A stretch of DNA of 64,000 nt from Parasponia andersonii (GCA_002914805.1 JXTB01000181.1:99007-163006), one strand, 5' to 3'. Shown: positions 1-12,870, counted from the first letter of the stretch. Notes: generated by a model from the sequence alone, not told the origin. Translations and numbers: made by a program.

Positions 1-801
1 AAAATTCACTTCAAGAAGCAAAGCAGAGGAAAGAAACCACTTGATAAAATCAAATATAACACTACAATGAACTACTCCAACAATGCTTAAAAACCCAGAT
101 AAAACAAAATAACTTGAAAAGTTTTCTCTGGTCAAGTACTCTGTTGAACTATGTTAATCCAAACGGTTTCTTCAGAAACAAAAATGGTCCACTATAGTCT
201 GATCCCCTATGTTCCTTTCTAGGCCAATACATAATCATCAGCTCCTCCTTATAACCGATACCAAATACAAAATTCATCCCCCTGAAGAATGTCAAAAACC
301 CTTTTTCTCCACCAAACCAACTCTTTGATCACTCTTCTATACAATCCTGCATATGCAATCCCCTCCAATCCCCATAAACAACAATGTTTGTCTTCATTTC
401 ACAGCTCAAAAAGCTCAGAAACAGCAGTGTCCAAATCGCCACTGAAAGAGATCGAAACCTCACTCCCAATCTAAGCTGATCGTTTCCAGCAGACCCAGTT
501 CGATCAAAGCCCTAATTATCCCAAAATCACCCAAATTCCAAGAAAAAAAAACCCAGTTCGAGTTATGATCCAACGAAACCCTAAAACACAAACATTACAC
601 AAGCTGAGCTATTTCTCCAATAAATAAAAAATTATACAAAAGAAATCAACAAAACCATATCCGACTTTTATTCTTATATTACTCATTATTCCAATTCACC
701 GATCAAGAAAATCAAAGCAAATTTCGATTGAAACTGCTCCGAATTTTTTTTCAGTTGTGAGAAAATCAATAGAGAAAAAAAAGTCAAGGTCCTGAGATTA
801 C
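1..801 (-). other. Putative first intron (partial) of a minus-strand gene
   Basis: Read on the minus strand, a good plant donor (GACAAG then GTAATC) lies at 801-802 and is followed by T-rich, stop-filled sequence up to the window edge, as in a long first intron of a plant leader. No acceptor or coding exon can be placed inside the window. Several AAACCCTA-like motifs occur at about 510-590. The short open frame at 289-474 has no recognisable protein content and is not called. This assignment rests on composition and one splice signal only. Confidence 0.35.
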
Positions 802-1275
802 CTTGTCCGCTACAAAGTGGGCATTGTAGAAGGACAAGAGAGATCTCTATATCTCCATGGGGGAAACAACCAGAGAAGAAACCCAGAAGAAAAATAAGCC
901 AAAAATGGCGGAATAATAATAATAATAACCCAAAAAAATATTTTAGACAAGTATCCCAAGCTCTCACTTTCTCTCTCTAAGTGCAAATTCGACTGTGGAT
1001 TAGATTTGGGGGGTCTTTGAGCTATGTAGTAGTAGAAGAAGAAGGTGTGTTTGATGATTGTGATGGTCTCTGGTGTCCGTGAGAGTCTCTCAGTTTTGTT
1101 TGTCTAAGTAAAAAAATTTCTCAAACGGAGAGAAAATGAAATAAGGGTGGATGTTCTCTTCTCCTCTTTCTCAGCTTATTAGGTTTTTATTCCCTTTTTT
1201 ATTAATTCTAATTATTTTTTTTTGTTTATTTTATTTTGTTTTTGGGTTCGGAAGTTACACGCGAGAATGGAAAAA
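802..1275 (-). other. Putative 5' leader exon of a minus-strand gene with two tiny uORFs
   Basis: On the minus strand this stretch is CT-rich with GAGAG/CTTCTT tracts, typical of plant 5' leaders. It sits about 30 bases below a TATA box (1306-1315) and ends at a donor site at 801. Near its 3' end are two very short upstream frames: ATG-GAG-ATA-stop (847-858) and ATG-CCC-ACT-TTG-stop (810-824). The main coding sequence would lie to the left of the window, so the gene cannot be named. A 93-codon frame on this strand (686-967) runs through the donor and looks accidental. Confidence 0.4.
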
Positions 1276-1305
1276 AAAAAAAAAAAAATGAAATATTTAG
1301 GGGGC

Positions 1306-1315
1306 TTATATATAG
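1306..1315 (-). promoter_or_regulatory. TATA box of the left-edge minus-strand gene
   Basis: The minus strand reads CTCTATATATAAGCCC here, a good plant TATA box, placed about 30 bases upstream of the CT-rich putative leader. The plus-strand reading (TATATATAGAGAG) is also TATA-like, so direction is inferred from the leader beneath it. Confidence 0.45.
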
Positions 1316-1320
1316 AGAGA

Positions 1321-4300
1321 TTGAGCGGAGAGAGCATACACATATAGACAAGGAAAAGCTTTGAAGAAAATTTGGGCCACGCACTTAGTAGAGCCGTCTT
1401 GTGTTTCTACTCTCCAAAAGGTTTGTAGTTTGATTTTCCAAACTGGGTTAACTCTGTTGGTTAAGTTTGAAGGTTAGAAATTCAAATTATTTTTTTTTAA
1501 TTTATAATAAATAATAATCATTAATTAAGTTTTATTATTTTATTTTAAAAAAAATAAATAATTTATAATTTTTTTTTCTAGTTTTTCTTAATAATTAATC
1601 GCACTTTCTACATTAGTTATTCTTTATTTTTGCTTTAGTATCCTAAAACTACTACTAGACTACAAGTTCTCGTTTTCTAATTTGTGATTTTTTTTCATTT
1701 TTTCTTATTTGAAAATTTTCTTTTAGTAATACAACGGTCACAATTTAATAGTTCGAATAAAAATAGTAATTTCACTCGATGAATACGGCTTTGAATATAT
1801 ATATAAATCGAATTAGAGGTAAATGGAGAAAATTTGTGTACTAAATTTTGACGACGTTAATAACACTTCATAATAATAGTAACTGAAACATCATGAGACG
1901 TATATTTTTTTCTATTTTGACGGTGATTAGTTTATCTCATAGATTGATCTTAGACAGCGTAAAATTTCCTATATTTGAATTATATAGATTTCAAATCTCA
2001 AGTATACCATAAAAAAAAAAACATAAATAGTGTATTCAAAAATGGAAATATATGATATTTTTATAAATATCAAAGGGCTCCTTTGGGGTAATATTCAATT
2101 TTGACTATTAAGGTAAAAGAAAGTAAAACTAGCCTCTAATATGATGGGGAAATTAAAAAAAAAATGGGAGGATAACGGGATTAATGAATGAATGGATTTG
2201 GGATAAATTGGTTCTTTTGTAAAAATGATTTTACAGGGAAAAAGAATAGACAATGGATTTTAAATTCTCAATTTAACTTATATCCAATCCCATCTAAATT
2301 AGAGAGATTTTATAAAGAAATTTTATAATCAAATAATAAAATATTTATTGTACAACTAAAATCTTTTTTTCTTTCCATTTCCCCCTCCTACCAAATAATA
2401 AGAGATAGGGATAAAATTAAACCTGACATTAAAATAATGGATAAAATATGAAACAAATTTTTATTAAAACTTTTATTTAAAATAAAATTAAAAAAAAAAG
2501 TTTCCGTGTTTTGTTGGAACACTTTATTCAAAAGCTAGTGAGGTATGATTTCAGAGCAAAACAAGTGGTTACTTAAGTAGTAACTAACGTTAATAAGGCA
2601 ACATCATGCTGTTTGGATTCTATTTGAATATCAGTGTCATTTAAAAAGTTTCCTTCTTTATTTTCTTTTTATAATGGAAATTCAACATGCAAAATAAATT
2701 AATCAAATAAGATAAAATTTAAATTGTCAACAGGGTTTATGAATGGGTGATATAGATTCAATGATACAAAGTACTCCAAAATTAATGGATGTTTTCATTA
2801 TTGCAGAGTTAAGATCTCCATCTTCAAATTCAACACATAATGGACTAAATTTGAGAACGGTTCAAAAGAAATGTCACTATAATACCTTTTAGAAAAGGAA
2901 AAAATTACAAATTTTAAATTTTATGTGAAAATTTTCTTTGCATGTACTTGTAAGTAACATTTTGCACTCCTTCAACCAAAAAATAAATGTGAAATTTTGT
3001 ATGAAAACAACTTTTTTAAAAACATAAAAAGAAAATCGGTAGTATTCTCGTCCTCCCCAACCAATTTTCGCCCATGCTGCATGAAAACAACTTAAATCTT
3101 ATACTAAGATTTTTTTTTTTTTTTAGAGCTGGAATTGAGTCAAAGAGAATAATTTGTGAAGTATACCTAAATTAAAAAGATGTCTTTTAAACGGTAATTA
3201 ATGTTCATATGAAAGAGATTAATCCATACTTCTGTGTATCTATTTTTATATCTTCGGGAATTAAAAAAAGATAATATAAAACTAATGAAATAAATAACTT
3301 AACTTGAAACTTAAAAGAATAAAATGGACTCATTTTTATATAAAGTTGAAATGAAAGGATACTGGTCTGGTCATTGATTAGTGGACCATTGAGGATGGGG
3401 CATTTTTGGAGACCGAAAAAAACAAAAACAAAAACAAAAACAAGAAAGAAAGAAAGCACTCGCTGTAGATGAGAGTAGGATAAAACATTTGGTACCAGAA
3501 AGGAGTTTTGAGTGTGAGAACCCATTTGCCTAAGAAAACACATGTGGGTTGGTTCCCTCGCCGTCTCTCTCTTCTACTAAGTCCACTAGTGCTGCATCTC
3601 CAGGTGGCGCCACCCTAGCCAATCACACCCTCAATCTGTTCACCCACGTGTCACTTTGTAAAATCCTCTCTAAACCATGATTGACCGTCCATGTGATATG
3701 CCCTTATTGATTTTAATTTTGCTTTGAAATTGGAGAATCCAATGACCTTTTTAAATAGAAATTTTAAATAAAAATTATTGAGTGAATTATAATTAGTACG
3801 AGAGATATTTGAAATAAAATAAAATATATTATAATTAGAATATAAAATATTAAAATAAATCATTTAAAAACATATTTTATGTTCCATTTTTATTCTAAGA
3901 TATAAAAAATTCATTCTAATAATTGAGACGACTGATAAATCTTTTGAATAAAAAAATTAAATTATTGAAACAAATATCCGTTTCAAAAAATAATTTAAAT
4001 AGAAAAAATTGAAATTATTTAAACAAACACTCGTTCCAATGAATTTTTATTTGAATAGAATAGAATAGTTGACACAAACAAGTCCCAAAATATTTTATTA
4101 CCCAAGTACGGAAGACATCTATAGAAGAAAAGGAAGTACGTATTAAAATACAACATAATAGGGAAATTCAGCTCTAGTTTGTCATACAAACAGTGCTATA
4201 CCATTGTTTTAGGACTTCTCTAATTTGTCATAGTTGGATCAGATCATATCATATTAGCATATCATTTGGTTATAATATATCTTTGGGCTTCTTTGTAAAA

Positions 4301-5220
4301 ATCTCTTTAATAACTAATCTTTTTTAAGTTATAAACATAGTATAAAAATTAGAATGCCCTTAGTCGAGTATAACTAGACAGTGTTGTTGAGCCTAAACTT
4401 TATGGTTTGGCAATATTCGATGCATTGGGCAAAAAGTTTTTAGAATAATTGCTTATAGATATGTCTCTAGTTTTTCTCTTTTTTTTTTTTTTTTGATAGA
4501 AATGTCACTAGTTTTTCTAACTTAAAAAGTTAAAGCCTCTTACTAAAATTGATAAGTGGGATAGACTATTTTAGACTATTTTGGCAAGTATTACTGTATC
4601 TTGCTATTATAATTGTGCCATATTGATATATTTTTTTCTACCACAATTCTTTATTTTTTTAAGGAATACAACAATTCTTTTTTTTTTAAGGAATACCATA
4701 ATTCTTTGACACTACAATTTTTTATTGAATTTGAGTTGTTAGAGCTGAGTACTATGGTAGTTTACTTGTTACTTTAACCTTGGTTACTTTTTTTTATTCG
4801 CCAATTCTTATTCTCGTTACTTGATATATGAATTCTAACACTGAGTTGTTAGATTATTAAAGTGTGGGATGTTTTATTAGAGTCCATATTTCAAGCAATA
4901 AGATATGAGAGTATAGAAGAGTGAGTGTTGCTAGCACTTTTCTTATTTGATTTATTGTATTGTACTCTGTCTGATATATTTAATGTGTTTTAAGTATTTT
5001 TTTCTATTCAAATTTAATATCTGTATTTTATTATAAATAATAACAAAATTATTCCCTTACATTCTAATATTTTGCCTAATTTATGCCACTCGTTTATTAA
5101 AAGAAGATATATTTTAAAATTGACATAAATATCATTTTGTTTATACGAGTGGTTAAAGCACATTCGAACATTTTTGCCTGATGTTCTAAATAATAGTTTG
5201 TTAAACGCACTAAATAAAAC
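1321..5220. other. AT-rich intergenic DNA, no gene seen
   Basis: Very AT-rich with many A and T runs and no frame showing protein-like composition. The only higher-complexity island is at about 3540-3700, listed separately. Frames at 3205-3543, 3651-3863 and 5014-5235 on the minus strand have low-complexity translations and are treated as chance. Confidence 0.5.
3600..3690. promoter_or_regulatory. Cluster of cis-motifs: CCAAT, G-box/ABRE, W-box core
   Basis: Within 90 bases there are a CCAAT box (3619-3623), a palindromic G-box CACGTG followed by TC (3645-3650, ABRE-like CCACGTGTC) and a TTGACC W-box core (3681-3686), in an island with more GC than its surroundings. In plants such sites bind bZIP/bHLH and WRKY factors. 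No transcript start is evident next to it. It may be a distal element of the left-edge gene about 2.3 kb away, or a relic. Motif matches this short are weak evidence by themselves. Confidence 0.25.
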
Positions 5221-5233
5221 TCCATATTCTCTC

Positions 5234-5874
5234 AATCCTTCAACACGGGCTCTCTCCTCTTCAGAAGCTATCCTTTCTCCACTAGCAGCTCTCTTTCGTT
5301 GGCAGGTGCCTCCCCATACTGGAGAGGGAGTGTCTCTCTCTTTGATATAGGTTCTTTATAGTTTTTTTCTTGTTTCTTATTTTAGTGTTAAATAATTCTC
5401 CCATGTAAGGAGGTAGTCAATCACATAGATCTAAATCTAGGATAGTCTAGAGTCCCCTTGATCTAGATATGTGGTGATTTGTAGTGTTTGCTTATATTTT
5501 TGTTATTTTAGTCTACCTAAATCTCGATCTATGATTGTTTTCTTCCAAATCTGTTTGGATCTGAAACGTGTGTAAGGTAGTATTTGCCCTTTTATAGTAA
5601 TCTGACGAGAAACAAGAGATACTAACATTGGATACTGAATAGAGGATCACAACAAATCAACCATTGAAGTGTAGAGCTCTATCAAAACACACATCAATAG
5701 TGATATGCATAAATATCCTTCTCACGAGTCGATTTCACTAAGATCTCAATGTATATTCTTGCTCCAAGAACTTTTATCAATTTTTTATGATTATCTATTT
5801 TGTAATTAAAAATTTATTTATAAGTATTGTACTATCCTCTTATTATTAATGAAAGTTTTTCCCTTTAAAAAAAA
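5234..5874 (+). mobile_element. 5'-truncated LINE-like non-LTR retrotransposon, flanked by a 13-bp TSD
   Basis: A 641-bp insert ends with TTAATGAAAG, a CCCTTT motif and an A run, the usual form of a plant LINE 3' end. The 13-base sequence TCCATATTCTCTC occurs immediately before the insert (5221-5233) and again right after the A run (5875-5887), the target-site duplication expected from target-primed reverse transcription. No reverse transcriptase frame remains, so this is the 3' untranslated tail only. The minus-strand repeats at 6.5-8.1 kb have a similar tail. A long SINE cannot be excluded. Confidence 0.6.
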
Positions 5875-5887
5875 TCCATATTCTCTC

Positions 5888-6489
5888 GTAACATCTTAGA
5901 TCTCTCTTCGATCTCTTTTGTTTGGCCATTGAATCCAAAATGTTAGCATCAAAATATGTGTGTCGACGTACTTGCCGACTATGAATCGATAATACTTGTG
6001 CCAAATTAGGATATTATCCATTTTAAGTGGATATGTCGCCTAAGTAGACAAAAATTTTCGAACCCGAAGTGAGATTTTGACATTGATAATAATTGAATTA
6101 GAATGATATATGTACAAAATGAAAATCCACCTACAAAAAGGATATAGTTGTAATTAACCCTTATTCGTTTTGACAACAAATATCCTTATCTCATATACTT
6201 TGACGTGAAATTGAAGTTCTGCAAGAGCTAAAGAATATTTCATTAGTTTGTAGATGCCTTAAGAAGTGGCAATGCAAGGTTAATTTAGTTTTTGTTAGGT
6301 TCTAAATATACACTAACTTATCGAATAATGATCGCCTTATTTTGTAGGTATTTGTAGGTCTCACACGTCTTAGATGATTATTAAAATAATTAGTACATCA
6401 TATTTTTTATAATTAAATTATTTAGTTTGTTCCCCTCAGACAAGGAAAACTTTATACATTTTGATAAATTAACATGATTTTTATAATTC
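5888..6489. other. Intergenic, no gene seen
   Basis: AT-rich sequence between the LINE tail and the tandem duplication. No coding, RNA gene or repeat structure was recognised. Confidence 0.4.
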
Positions 6490-8130
6490 TGGACCGACAT
6501 AGAATGACTTGGAATCATATTGAAAAGTAGAGGCCTTGAATGTGGAAATTCTTTTTTTTTTTTAATTAGATTACATTTTTTTTTGATAAAAACGGGTTTT
6601 AAGGAAATAAAATTAATAAAAGCTAAAAAATTTCAATTATAGTACAAGCACAGAGTATTAAAATTTCAAAATTCTAAAAAAAAGACAAAAATGGATTATA
6701 AACACAATAACAATAAGAATTATGGGCTACCATAATTCTTTAAGAGAATAAGATAACAAAGACGACCAGCAAACAATCACCTTCACTTACTACTAGATTA
6801 CGTTCTTAATAAGTAGACTATAATTCTAACACTAAATAAGATCTATGCCGCTAAAAAGAAAATCAACCTATCCGTATTATATATCTAAATCAAAAAAAAA
6901 AATTCTCAAATTCAAAATATAGTAAATAGAATTTAAAACCCATACAGATCAAAAATCATGTGGTACAAAATATATGGTACTACAATCATATCTAAATATA
7001 GACTTATTAGATAATTAAAAGAAAGATATAAAAAGTCCTTATCCCAAAAAAAGATCAGATAGGATATGAGAAGAGAAGGAGAAGCCAGAGAAGAAGATCA
7101 AAACACTCTCCCTTTGGTTTCTTGTGAGTATGATGGCAACTCACACAAATCAAAGATTAGACAGTACAAATCAATAATACTACAATCAGATCAAAAATTG
7201 GACTTATTAGATAATTAAAAGAAAAAAAAAAAAAAGGGAAAACCCACTCATACCCGACATGGAATGACTGGACTTATTAGATAATTAAAAGAAAAAAAAA
7301 AAGGGAAAACCCACTCATACCCGACATGGAATGACTCGGTATCATATTGAAAAGTAGAAGCTTTATTAAATGTGAAATACCTTTTTTTTTAACCCTGAAA
7401 AATTGGATTACATTTTTTTTTTGGAAAAAAATGGGTTTTAAGGGAATAATATTAATAAAAGCTAAAAAAATTTCAATTACAATACAAGCACAAATGATTA
7501 CAATTTCAAACTTTTCAAAAAAAAAAGACGAAAAGTAGATCACAAACACAATAATAATAAGAATTATAGAGTACTATAATTCTCTAATAGAAAAAGATAA
7601 TAATAACCACTAGTAAATAATTGCATTCACCAACATCAAATGAGATCTACGTCCGCTGAAAAGAAAACCAACTCATCCGCATTATATATCTAAATCAAAG
7701 AAAAAATTTTCAGATTCAAGATTTAGTAAATAGAATTTTAAACTCGTACAAATCAAAAATCGAGTAATACAAAATCTATGGTACTACAACCAAATCTAAA
7801 TCTAGACTTATTAGATAATTAAAAAAAAAAAAGAAAAGACTCTTCATCCCCAAAAAATATTAGAGAGGATGTAGGAGGAGGAGAAGCCAGAGAAGGAGAT
7901 CAAAACACTCTCCCTTCAGCTTCTTGTGAGATCAATGGCAACCTACATGAATCAAAGATTAGGCAGTACAAAATCAATAATACTACAACCAGATCAAAAG
8001 TTGGACTTATTATATAATTAAAAGAAAAAAAGAAAAACTTACTCATACCTGAAAGAGATTAGAAAAGAGAAGGAGAGACAAGAGAATGAAATCAAAATAC
8101 TTCCCCCTCCCCCTCTGAACTCTTATGAGA
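6490..8130 (-). repeat. Tandemly duplicated LINE-tail-like sequence (about 0.8-kb units)
   Basis: Two diverged copies of the same sequence lie head to tail, roughly 6490-7260 and 7324-8060, with a partial third at about 8045-8130. Landmarks recur in order: GACATAGAATGACT, TATTGAAAAGTAG, T-rich plus GATTACATTTTTTTT, TTAATAAAAGCTAAAAAATTTCAATTA, the ATTATATATCTAAATC block, CTTATTAGATAATTAAAAG, and a GA-rich block ending in CTTGTGAG. Read on the minus strand, the order ends in a TTATTAAT, then CCCTT, then A-run tail, like the LINE fragment at 5.2-5.9 kb. A smaller duplication of about 70 bases (7199-7269 and 7270-7336) marks the junction. Because the flanking GACAT...AAAAGTAG sequence is also repeated, this is DNA duplication and not two insertions. 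Confidence 0.5.
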
Positions 8131-9795
8131 GCAACAGAAGGAGTTTATTGAGAGAGATAGAGAATATAGACTAGAGTTTTTATGTGAATAATTGTCCTAA
8201 AAATAGGATTAGGATTATATTTATAATTATATTCATGATTTTAAGGACTTTTCCATAGGTATAAATGATTTTGAGGTAAAATGAGATATTTATTCTAAGT
8301 TGCTATAAAAGAGGCACTTGCAATTTAATGTATATGTTGTAAATACGACAATAATAGTATGTTACTTAAAAAAAAAAAATATTTACTAATCCATAATATA
8401 AATGAATCAAAAAGACGTGTTTGATATAAAATTCAAATCTCATTCTATAAATCTTGAAATAAGTTTCATTTATAAAGTTAATAGGATGAACAATTTTATC
8501 CAACGTAGGACATTTTCATGAATAATAATTTACGGTTATATAGCAAAGTGATTGAATATTGTGCTCATTTTAAGTAAATATCTATTTTTCAAATATCATA
8601 GTAAAAGAGAACGAGAAAACTACATTCTTTACCTAATTTCTAAGTTATATACATTAATAAATATTTAATTTTTTATTTTATTAACTTCTATGTCCATTTT
8701 TCAAGTTGTATAACTTGAGTTTACCATTATACCATAAGTAAGTCAATTACTTATTCATGTACATAATTAATTTATTGTTGCCTGTAATTATTTTATCATG
8801 GTATATATTTAATTTACTAGGATATTTAATGTATTTACCATGTTATATAATTAATTTACTGATATTTGTAATTGATTTACTGAGGTATATAATTCATTCA
8901 TCTAGATAAATTATTTATTTACCTTCAGTATACAATGTTAATTACCTTTTTACCACTTATTATAGAGCGGTAATAACTGATTTATCACTAATATACAATA
9001 ATATATAGTGAATATAAAAATAATACATAGTTGATTTTCTCACATATATTATTGATATAGCCTCCAATTAATTTGATGTTACAATTGTTATTATACCTAT
9101 ATTATTTCCAATAGAAAAGGAGTTCGAAGCCGTCATATCCACAAATGATTTACCTACATTAATTGGACTTGATACTCATATAAAGTTTTGAATAATATGA
9201 ACCCAATTAATTGGATTTTAATACTTGTTCAAACTTAAATGATTTAAAATGTTGTAATTAAATAAAATGAGTCTTCCACGAAGCTCGATATCCATTCAGC
9301 TCTGCTAAGTCGTACGTCTTACTGTGTAGTTAAGTAGAAGTTTAAGTAATCCTCGTTAAAAAAAAGAGTCAATATTAGAATAAAATTACCACACACAAAG
9401 TCACAAAGCAGTTAATAATTTCGTTCTCCAAGAAAGAGAAATCAGTAAATATAAGTTATAATAATCAAATCAAAGGAACATACAACTCCATAAAAATTGA
9501 TACCCAAATTACACTTTCGATAAGGAAGATTGTAGTTTCAAATAATTCTTTCAAAACTTTTTATAGAATCCAGTTCAGAATTAAAACATTGTACTGTTTA
9601 TCAATTTTTATGCTTCATAACGCGAAACGAAAAAAGAAGAGTTGAGAAATTCAAAATTTTGTTTGGAAAAAAATAATTCTGGCAACATAGAGACAACTAA
9701 GAACTGAGAGTCGCCAAAGGTACGATATTTTGAGAATTTTTGTTTGCCTACAAAAAAATTAAAAAAAAAAAAAAAATGCATGTGTTGACGATGGT
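8131..9795. other. AT-rich intergenic DNA, no gene seen
   Basis: Long AT-rich stretch with imperfect repetition of TTAATTTACT/TATATAATT-like words at about 8740-8960. No coding potential or RNA gene was recognised. Confidence 0.4.
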
Positions 9796-9909
9796 GGCAG
9801 AGTTTTTGGCAACATTGTCAAAGAACCTAACTCGATAAAGGTCAGTCGAATTGGCAGATTTTTTGGCAACATTGTCAAAAAACCTGACTCGATGAAGGTC
9901 AGTTTAGGG
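9796..9909. repeat. Direct tandem duplication, 57-bp unit x2
   Basis: Copy 1 (9796-9852) and copy 2 (9853-9909) both contain TTTTTGGCAACATTGTCAAA, then AACCT(A/G)ACTCGAT(A/G)AAGGTCAGT, with a handful of substitutions. There is no sign of coding function. The copies have diverged, so the duplication is not recent. Confidence 0.8.
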
Positions 9910-11224
9910 GCGAAGAAGCCACGGGCCTTTGGGCATCACTGAGCTCTGCCACAAAGATCTTGCTGAGCCAAGCTCGGTCATAGAGAGAGTAGTTGTGGTC
10001 TGTAGATGATGACGGCATACTTGAAATTACGAAAAATAGAAACAAGGAAAAGTACGTAGAAGGATATTCATTTAAATGAACTCCATAATATGGGGCATTA
10101 GCATAAAAGCTCTCATTTTGACACATCAGTATATATAGCAAGTGTAAAGTGTGATTTATCTAATTTAAAAGTTAATACACACTGGTTTAATAAAAGAAAA
10201 TTAATATACTATGTATATAAAATAAGGCTAGTATATAAGGAAATATACTATATATAAGTCTATATACTGAGCATAAAAATTTATATACTCAATCATTTTG
10301 TTATAAAAAAATAAAAATTGGATATTTATTTAAACAAAGAGTAAAAAAAAGATACACATTCTAATTTCTGGACAATTTATGAGGAAAGTACTAGCTTTTT
10401 GGCCCATTTTTCTTTTTTGTTTATAAAATAATTTCCAAAATATGAAGACCAAGCACATACACATAAGTAGACATGAAGAAGAAAATACTTGAAATCTTAT
10501 AACGAATTAGTAATATGATCTTATAGTTGTGACATCATAAAATGTTTTATTTTCGATATTAATGATAAATTTAAGCTACTTTTTTTTTTTCTCAATTTAG
10601 ATAGAAAAATAAAAGTGCATGGCATGATTTTAGGGCCAACTAGGGAATGCAAAGTTATTTCATGTCACGCGTGAATGATTTAAGATTTAAATTGTGTACC
10701 AAATGTGAAATTAAATTTGATTAACTTTGGAAATGAAATTATAAGGACCTAGAGACTTGAGTTTTTAAAAAAGGATATGAAAATTGTGAGAGGACTTGGG
10801 AGAATAATTACTTGTCAAGGATGAAAACCCTTATCTAAATGTGCATCAAACTTTACGGGGGAAAGTATTTAATTCAAAGAGTAATATTAAGGACACAACA
10901 ATATGTACATACAATAATACGACATGTTTTTTTTTTTTATTTAGAAAATTATGTGAATGTTGGGGCATATTTCAAAAGTTATGATAGTTAAAATAATAAA
11001 ACGTTACTGTGTGTTTATTTTATGGGTCCTATTCTGTTACTCTCTCATAAAAGAAAAAGGGAATGTGAATGTGCTGTTATATATAACTGTCATGTTTTGT
11101 CACCGTCAATGACTATCACCATCAATTGTTATTGCCGCAGCCACCTCAAACATTATTATTTTTTTTTTCCAAAAGGTAAAGGTTCCTTCGTATGCATATC
11201 AACCTAGTTTATAACCTAGTTTAT
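9910..11224. other. Intergenic, no gene seen
   Basis: AT-rich sequence. The frame at 9899-10141 on the minus strand starts inside the 57-bp duplication and has no recognisable family features. No RNA genes or repeats were seen beyond simple A/T runs. Confidence 0.4.
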
Positions 11225-12836
11225 TGTCACGATCCGGAGAAGAAAAAGTAGAAATTTATAATTTATTTTATAAAATTTCAGAAATTTTAATTTTTTTAAA
11301 AAAATGACAATTAGTTTAAATAATAGTTTCTGTAACAGTTTATATAAATAATTTAAAATATAAATTCTCACAGTTTGTAATCACCACTAAACATAAACTA
11401 CTAATAATGGTAAATAAACATACACGTGCATCACCATCACAGGAAGGTATAATAGGAAATACATGCTAAATCTAAAGTGTGAGGCTTAAATATTATTACA
11501 AATCCAAGGTGGGTTTCTAAGTAATTACTAATCACAAAATTAGGATAAACTTCTTCTTAGATTACTCCGCCCTGGAGTTGCTCAAGTCGCACTGTAAATC
11601 ACCTGAGAATGGAAAAAAAAATGGGTGAGCATTCATATGCTCAGTAGGAATTTCAATTACCCTTTTTGGTATGAATATAACTTTTCAAACTTGTATGGTT
11701 AGCACCTTTCTAAAATCCATTTATAAAATAAGTTTGCAAAGTAATCAAGATCATAAGTAATCATATTCATTATTGTACATATCATAAATCAACCAAGTAT
11801 AAATATATACATGAGCTCTCATCCTCTCATCACGGTCCTATAATACCTCTGTAACTGAGGTACCCAGCATCCTGATACTACCCGGAGGTATGTCAGCAAA
11901 TCCTACGCAGAGGCCTAGGTCTCTCACCTAGCGCTACAGCAACTCGCCAACGATCTAAATACCATGATGCTAAAATAGAACTCAAGTACGTGATCCTATG
12001 ATAGATACAATATGTCATAGAGTGTGTAATAACCATACATCAAGTATATTAAGAAATCATACTTTAATACTCATTTGGTATTATTATAGGATTTATAGAA
12101 AATCGGGCAACATAACGACTGTATTTTCCCAAAACTAAAATTTTAAACTTGCATAAAAACNNNNNNNNNNNNNNNNNNNNNNNNNNNNNNNNNNNNNNNN
12201 NNNNNNNNNNNNNNNNNNNNNNNNNNNNNNNNNNNNNNNNNNNNNNNNNNNNNNNNNNNNNNNNNNNNNNNNNNNNNNNNNNNNNNNNNNNNNNNNNNNN
12301 NNNNNNNNNNNNNNNNNNNNNNNNNNNNNNNNNNNNNNNNNNNNNNNNNNNNNNNNNNNNNNNNNNNNNNNNNNNNNNNNNNNNNNNNNNNNNNNNNNNN
12401 NNNNNNNNNNNNNNNNNNNNNNNNNNNNNNNNNNNNNNNNNNNNNNNNNNNNNNNNNNNNNNNNNNNNNNNNNNNNNNNNNNNNNNNNNNNNNNNNNNNN
12501 NNNNNNNNNNNNNNNNNNNNNNNNNNNNNNNNNNNNNNNNNNNNNNNNNNNNNNNNNNNNNNNNNNNNNNNNNNNNNNNNNNNNNNNNNNNNNNNNNNNN
12601 NNNNNNNNNNNNNNNNNNNNNNNNNNNNNNNNNNNNNNNNNNNNNNNNNNNNNNNNNNNNNNNNNNNNNNNNNNNNNNNNNNNNNNNNNNNNNNNNNNNN
12701 NNNNNNNNNNNNNNNNNNNNNNNNNNNNNNNNNNNNNNNNAAATATATCTGTTTTTTTTTAATTTTGGTCATATGACCCTTTTACTCTTAATAAAAAACG
12801 AGATTTTATAATTTATTGATGTTGAAAATGAGAGTG

Positions 12837-12841
<5 letters not shown>
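11225..12841. mobile_element. Probable solo LTR of a gypsy-type retrotransposon, interrupted by an assembly gap
   Basis: The segment opens with TGTCACGATCCGG, similar to the terminal sequence of the chromovirus LTR at 15251 (TGTCATGACCCGAGG), and shares its layout: CTCACTGTAAATCACC-like text, a GGGTGAGC block, and a GC-rich stretch of short repeats (TACCCGGAGGTATG, CTAGGTCTCTCACCTAG). After the gap the sequence ends GAGAGTGTTATA, close to the usual GGTGTTACA end of such LTRs, and runs into a (TA)n tract. No internal domain follows on either side, so a solo LTR is the simplest reading. A target duplication is not resolvable next to the TA tract. Confidence 0.45.
12161..12740. other. Assembly gap (580 N)
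   Basis: Run of N inside the probable solo LTR. Open frames reported through N bases here are meaningless. Confidence 1.

Positions 12842-12870
<29 letters not shown>

Noticed and set aside
1440..1480. SINE or tRNA-like text (TTAACTCTGTTGGTTAAG, then AAATTCAAATT)
   Set aside because: The spacing between A-box-like and B-box-like words is too short for a polymerase III promoter, and no body or tail is visible.
12143..12811. Long open frames at 12.1-12.8 kb and 53.6-54.0 kb
   Set aside because: They run through N bases.
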